From assembly GCF_900100275.1 (NCBI RefSeq), contig NZ_FNET01000022.1, positions 62,001 through 126,000 on the forward strand: DNA of 64,000 nt, written 5' to 3'. This DNA is from Lentzea albidocapillata subsp. violacea (lineage in GTDB: Bacteria; Actinomycetota; Actinomycetes; Mycobacteriales; Pseudonocardiaceae). Positions 62,066 through 64,000 of the stretch are shown here, one piece after another (position 1 is the stretch's first letter; every line of letters starts with the position of its first letter). A program made the position numbers and the translations under genes. The notes beneath the pieces were generated by a model, which worked only from the letters and a program-made list of their open reading frames with translations, made no database searches and was not told the origin of the DNA.

Positions 62066-62760
62066 CGATGTTCCAGACCGATGGCTACGAGACGTACTCC
62101 AGCGTGCTCGCGCCGGCGAAGTTCGAGGCACTGGCCGCGCACTTCGAGGCCAGGCTCGCGGCCCTGCCGGAGGGGCAGCGACCCGAGCACATGGACGTGC
62201 CGCACCTGACCGACCCCGCCCTGTTCGAGTGGCTGCTCGACCCGGACGTGCTGGACCTCGTCGAGTCGCTGATCGGCCCGGACATCGCGCTGTTCTCGTC
62301 GCACTTCATCTGCAAGCCCGCCGGCGACGGCAAACCCGTGCCGTGGCACCAGGACGCGCACTTCTGGCGCGACAGCATCTCACCCGCGGGCGACGCGATC
62401 ACCGTCTGGCTGGCGATCGACCCGTCGACCGTCGAGAACGGCTGCCTGCGGGTGATCCCGGGCAGCCACCTCGCGGCCGCCGAGCACACCGGCACCGCCG
62501 ACTCGTTCTTCAACCAGGAGACGGCGGTGGACGAGTCACGCGCTGTCGACGTGGAACTGGAACGCGGGGCGTGCAGCGTGCACTCGGCCATGCTGGTGCA
62601 CGGCAGTCCGCCTAACCGCAGCACCTTGCGCCGCTGTGGGTACACGATGCGGTACATGCCGACGACGGTCCGGTTCCTCAAGCCCGGCGGTCACAAGATC
62701 TACCTCGCGCGCGGACGCGACCACGCCGGCAACACCTACAGCGCGACGGGCGACTCTTGA
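62062..62760 (+). CDS. Phytanoyl-CoA dioxygenase (PhyH) family enzyme
   Basis: A 232-residue Fe(II)/2-oxoglutarate oxygenase. The metal triad is His96 and Asp98 (PVPWHQDAHFW) with distal His180 (MLVHGSPPN), and Arg/Ser of NRSTLRRCGYTMRYMP holds 2-oxoglutarate; WLAIDPSTVENGCLRVIPGSHL is the family strand-loop. GTG 62062 overlaps the ATPase stop (GTGA); ATG 62068 is possible. Being the last gene of a sugar ABC operon suggests it hydroxylates, or removes a group from, the imported compound, for example a betaine-like or sulphonated or methylated sugar. That role is inferred. Confidence 0.85.
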   Translation: MTMFQTDGYETYSSVLAPAKFEALAAHFEARLAALPEGQRPEHMDVPHLTDPALFEWLLDPDVLDLVESLIGPDIALFSSHFICKPAGDGKPVPWHQDAHFWRDSISPAGDAITVWLAIDPSTVENGCLRVIPGSHLAAAEHTGTADSFFNQETAVDESRAVDVELERGACSVHSAMLVHGSPPNRSTLRRCGYTMRYMPTTVRFLKPGGHKIYLARGRDHAGNTYSATGDS

Positions 62761-63011
62761 GCCGCCACGCGCGAGATAATGACTAATAGTCGAGAAAATC
62801 GATTCAGTCGTCTCATCAGCCCAAGCGAGGATCGGCGGGCCTCGCGCCATCCGCAGACCCCGTCCGTGCTGAGCTTGGTGAGGACGCGGATGCTCGGATG
62901 ACCTGCGACGGCGACACTTCCGCCCGACACGCCGAACGAGCGCAGCGTGGCAAGTGCGACGGCGTACACGTCAACGCGATCGATCGTCCGGTCCAGCTTC
63001 ATCTCCTCCAC
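62736..63011 (-). pseudogene. Remnant of an enolase-superfamily (MR/MLE) gene
   Basis: A 91-codon frame. Its first 60 residues read as the N-terminal capping domain of mandelate racemase/muconate lactonising enzymes: KLDRTIDRVDVYAVALATLRSF, then the strand IRVLTKLSTDGVCGWREA, which parallels vxIxTDdGlxGWGEA, with the usual Gly changed to Arg. After about residue 65 the frame leaves the family (LGLMRRLNRFSRLL). The catalytic barrel is absent. It faces away from the transporter genes at 63081 and shares their promoter region, so it probably once belonged to the same catabolic locus. Confidence 0.5.
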
Positions 63012-63048
63012 CGCCTTGACCGTTCAGTGGACCGGACCTAGCGTAACC

Positions 63049-63062
63049 GGAAAGCGCTTTCC
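63049..63062. promoter_or_regulatory. LacI-family operator before the NitT/TauT-type ABC genes
   Basis: GGAAAGCGCTTTCC is a perfect 14-bp palindrome with the CG centre of LacI-family sites (GAAAGCGCTTTC core). It lies 19 bp before the GTG start at 63081 and 38 bp from the start of the enolase-superfamily remnant, able to control both directions. Confidence 0.7.
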
Positions 63063-63080
63063 GAGACCTCAGGGAGTTTC

Positions 63081-63902
63081 GTGGACACGGATCGGGCGGA
63101 AAGCCGGCGCGGCGTCGTGGAGCGGACGTGGCGTCCGGCCGCGCTGCTCGCCGCCTGCCTCGCCATCTGGCACCTCATCACCGTCACCGGCATGGTCGAG
63201 GCCTATCTCGTGCCCTCACCGGCCAGGACCTTCGGCCTGCTGGCCGACAAGTGGTCGTACCTCTGGGGCCACACCTGGGTGACGACCTACGAGACCGTCC
63301 TCGGCTTCGTCATCGCTGGCGTCCTCGGCGTCCTCGTGGCCGTCGCGATGGTCTACTCGAGGACGATCGAGAGCACCGCGTACCCGATCCTGCTGTTCGC
63401 ACAGGTCATCCCGAAGATCGCCATCGCGCCGCTGTTCGTGGTCTGGCTCGGTTTCGGGTTCGAGCCCAAGGTGATCGTGGCCGTGCTGATGGCGTTCTTC
63501 CCCGTGGTCATCTCCACGGTCACCGGCCTCAAGTCGGTCGACACCGAGATGCTCGAACTCGCCGCGACGATGGGCGGCGGCCCGGTCAAGACGTTCGTGA
63601 AGATCCGCTTCCCGGCGGCGCTCCCGCACCTCTTCGCGGGCCTGAAGGTCGCGGTCACGCTCGCCGTGACCGGTGCCGTGGTCGGCGAGTTCGTCGGTTC
63701 CAACGAAGGCCTCGGCTACGTGATCCTGCAGGCCAACGGCAACATGGACACCCCGATGCTGTTCGCGGGCCTGATCGTCATCTCGCTGGTCGGCGTTCTG
63801 CTCTTCCTCCTGCTCGACCTCGCCGAGAAGCTGATGCTGCCGTGGCACGCCAGCCGGCGCGGCGCCGCCGTCACCACCCTGCTCGCGAAAGGCGGATCAT
63901 GA
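63081..63902 (+). CDS. ABC transporter permease, NitT/TauT/SsuC type
   Basis: A 273-residue permease with six helices: AALLAACLAIWHLITVTG, TVLGFVIAGVLGVLVAVAMVY, and so on. ELAATMGGGPVKTFVKIRFPAALPHLFAGLKVAVTLAVTGAVVGEF is the EAA loop plus the following helix of the SsuC/TauC/ThiX group, which carries small organic anions, sulphonates, taurine or pyrimidines. AGGGAG lies 5 nt before GTG 63081. The stop overlaps the next start (ATGA). A LacI-type operator in front is unusual for this family, which suggests the substrate may be a sugar-like catabolite. Confidence 0.85.
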   Translation: MDTDRAESRRGVVERTWRPAALLAACLAIWHLITVTGMVEAYLVPSPARTFGLLADKWSYLWGHTWVTTYETVLGFVIAGVLGVLVAVAMVYSRTIESTAYPILLFAQVIPKIAIAPLFVVWLGFGFEPKVIVAVLMAFFPVVISTVTGLKSVDTEMLELAATMGGGPVKTFVKIRFPAALPHLFAGLKVAVTLAVTGAVVGEFVGSNEGLGYVILQANGNMDTPMLFAGLIVISLVGVLLFLLLDLAEKLMLPWHASRRGAAVTTLLAKGGS

Positions 63903-64000
63903 AGAAACTGCTCGCAGGCCTACTTCCCGCGTTGCTGCTGGTCGCCGCCTGCGGTGGCGGCGACACGACGTCCGGGGCCGGCGGTGAGGCCAAGGAGGTC
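63899..64000 (+). CDS. ABC substrate-binding lipoprotein, N-terminal part
   Basis: The gene is cut by the right window edge; 34 residues are visible. MKKLLAGLLPALLLVAACGG is a lipoprotein signal with lipobox VAAC (Cys18), followed by a Gly/Ser/Thr linker, as in NMT1/THI5-like or SsuA-type binding proteins. ATG 63899 overlaps the permease stop by 4 nt. The protein should be the substrate-binding partner of the permease; its ATPase is presumably downstream outside the window. Confidence 0.75.
   Translation, partial: MKKLLAGLLPALLLVAACGGGDTTSGAGGEAKEV

Overview
The window is high-GC DNA (about 70 percent by eye) with dense coding, many GTG starts and ATGA or GTGA start/stop overlaps. It encodes AfsR/SARP and LuxR-type regulators, NlpC/P60 hydrolases and an AA10 chitin-active oxygenase, and carries matches to actinobacterial IdeR, DasR and LacI operators. 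This points to a filamentous actinomycete. Pseudonocardiaceae (Lentzea or Saccharothrix type) is my best guess from protein style, but it is inference. I see no rRNA, tRNA, CRISPR array or large antibiotic cluster.

Layout. 1-5.5 kb: tail of a type II topoisomerase A subunit, a DivIVA-like protein, a YchJ/hotdog-like pair, a large protein ending in what looks like an inactive ADP-ribosyltransferase fold, and a shrunken type-B carboxylesterase. 5.5-11.7 kb: secreted SGNH hydrolase, a GlxA regulator coupled to a DJ-1/PfpI enzyme, a NarL-type two-component system, and an ABC-2 exporter. 11.3-17.2 kb: a tightly coupled five-gene minus-strand operon (GT2, DUF2064 transferase, methyltransferase, membrane-bound molybdopterin oxidoreductase, small membrane protein), with a divergent polytopic membrane protein and a sugar-nucleotide epimerase next to it. 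17.3-21.6 kb: an OmpR-type two-component system whose start is masked by a perfect hairpin, a GH64 beta-1,3-glucanase, and a divergent glucose-dehydrogenase-like gene sharing a LacI-type operator. 21.6-27.5 kb: imine-reductase-like gene with GlxA regulator, GH65 phosphorylase plus beta-phosphoglucomutase, and a VIT transporter. 27.5-28.9 kb: a TnpB-only IS605-type element. 29-34 kb: HesB-like protein, B-lectin/LysM protein, tandem NlpC/P60 hydrolases. 33.9-36.2 kb: IdeR-boxed siderophore-binding lipoprotein and MFS exporter. 36-39.6 kb: secreted propeller protein, prolyl aminopeptidase, a DUF1992 gene broken by a 164-bp MITE, and an AA10 LPMO behind a DasR-like site. 39.6-49.7 kb: IclR, AbfB-like trefoil, two LuxR STAND regulators, TlpA thioredoxin, HPF-like protein, rifampicin-phosphotransferase-like protein, DGPF/ECF42 pair, CopC. 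49.7-57.8 kb: MFS, two HATPase proteins, class A beta-lactamase, PdxY, GntR, and a large SARP. 57.9-64 kb: a complete CUT1 sugar ABC operon ending in a phytanoyl-CoA dioxygenase, an enolase-superfamily remnant, and the start of a NitT/TauT-type ABC operon behind a LacI-type operator.

How it works together. The strongest theme is polysaccharide use under local repressors: beta-1,3-glucan (GH64 with glucose oxidation), chitin (LPMO with dre), alpha-glucosides (GH65 with beta-PGM), and an unidentified oligosaccharide (CUT1 operon). A second theme is envelope and stress biology: NlpC hydrolases, two-component systems, HPF, ECF42 and beta-lactamase. The best candidates for undescribed biology are the five-gene GT/methyltransferase/Mo-oxidoreductase operon, the hairpin over the response-regulator start, the SARP with an inactive cyclase-like module, and the ART-like pseudoenzyme. 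Mobile DNA is limited to the TnpB element and one MITE. Coordinates of stops are firm; several starts were chosen by Shine-Dalgarno spacing or overlap and are marked as such.
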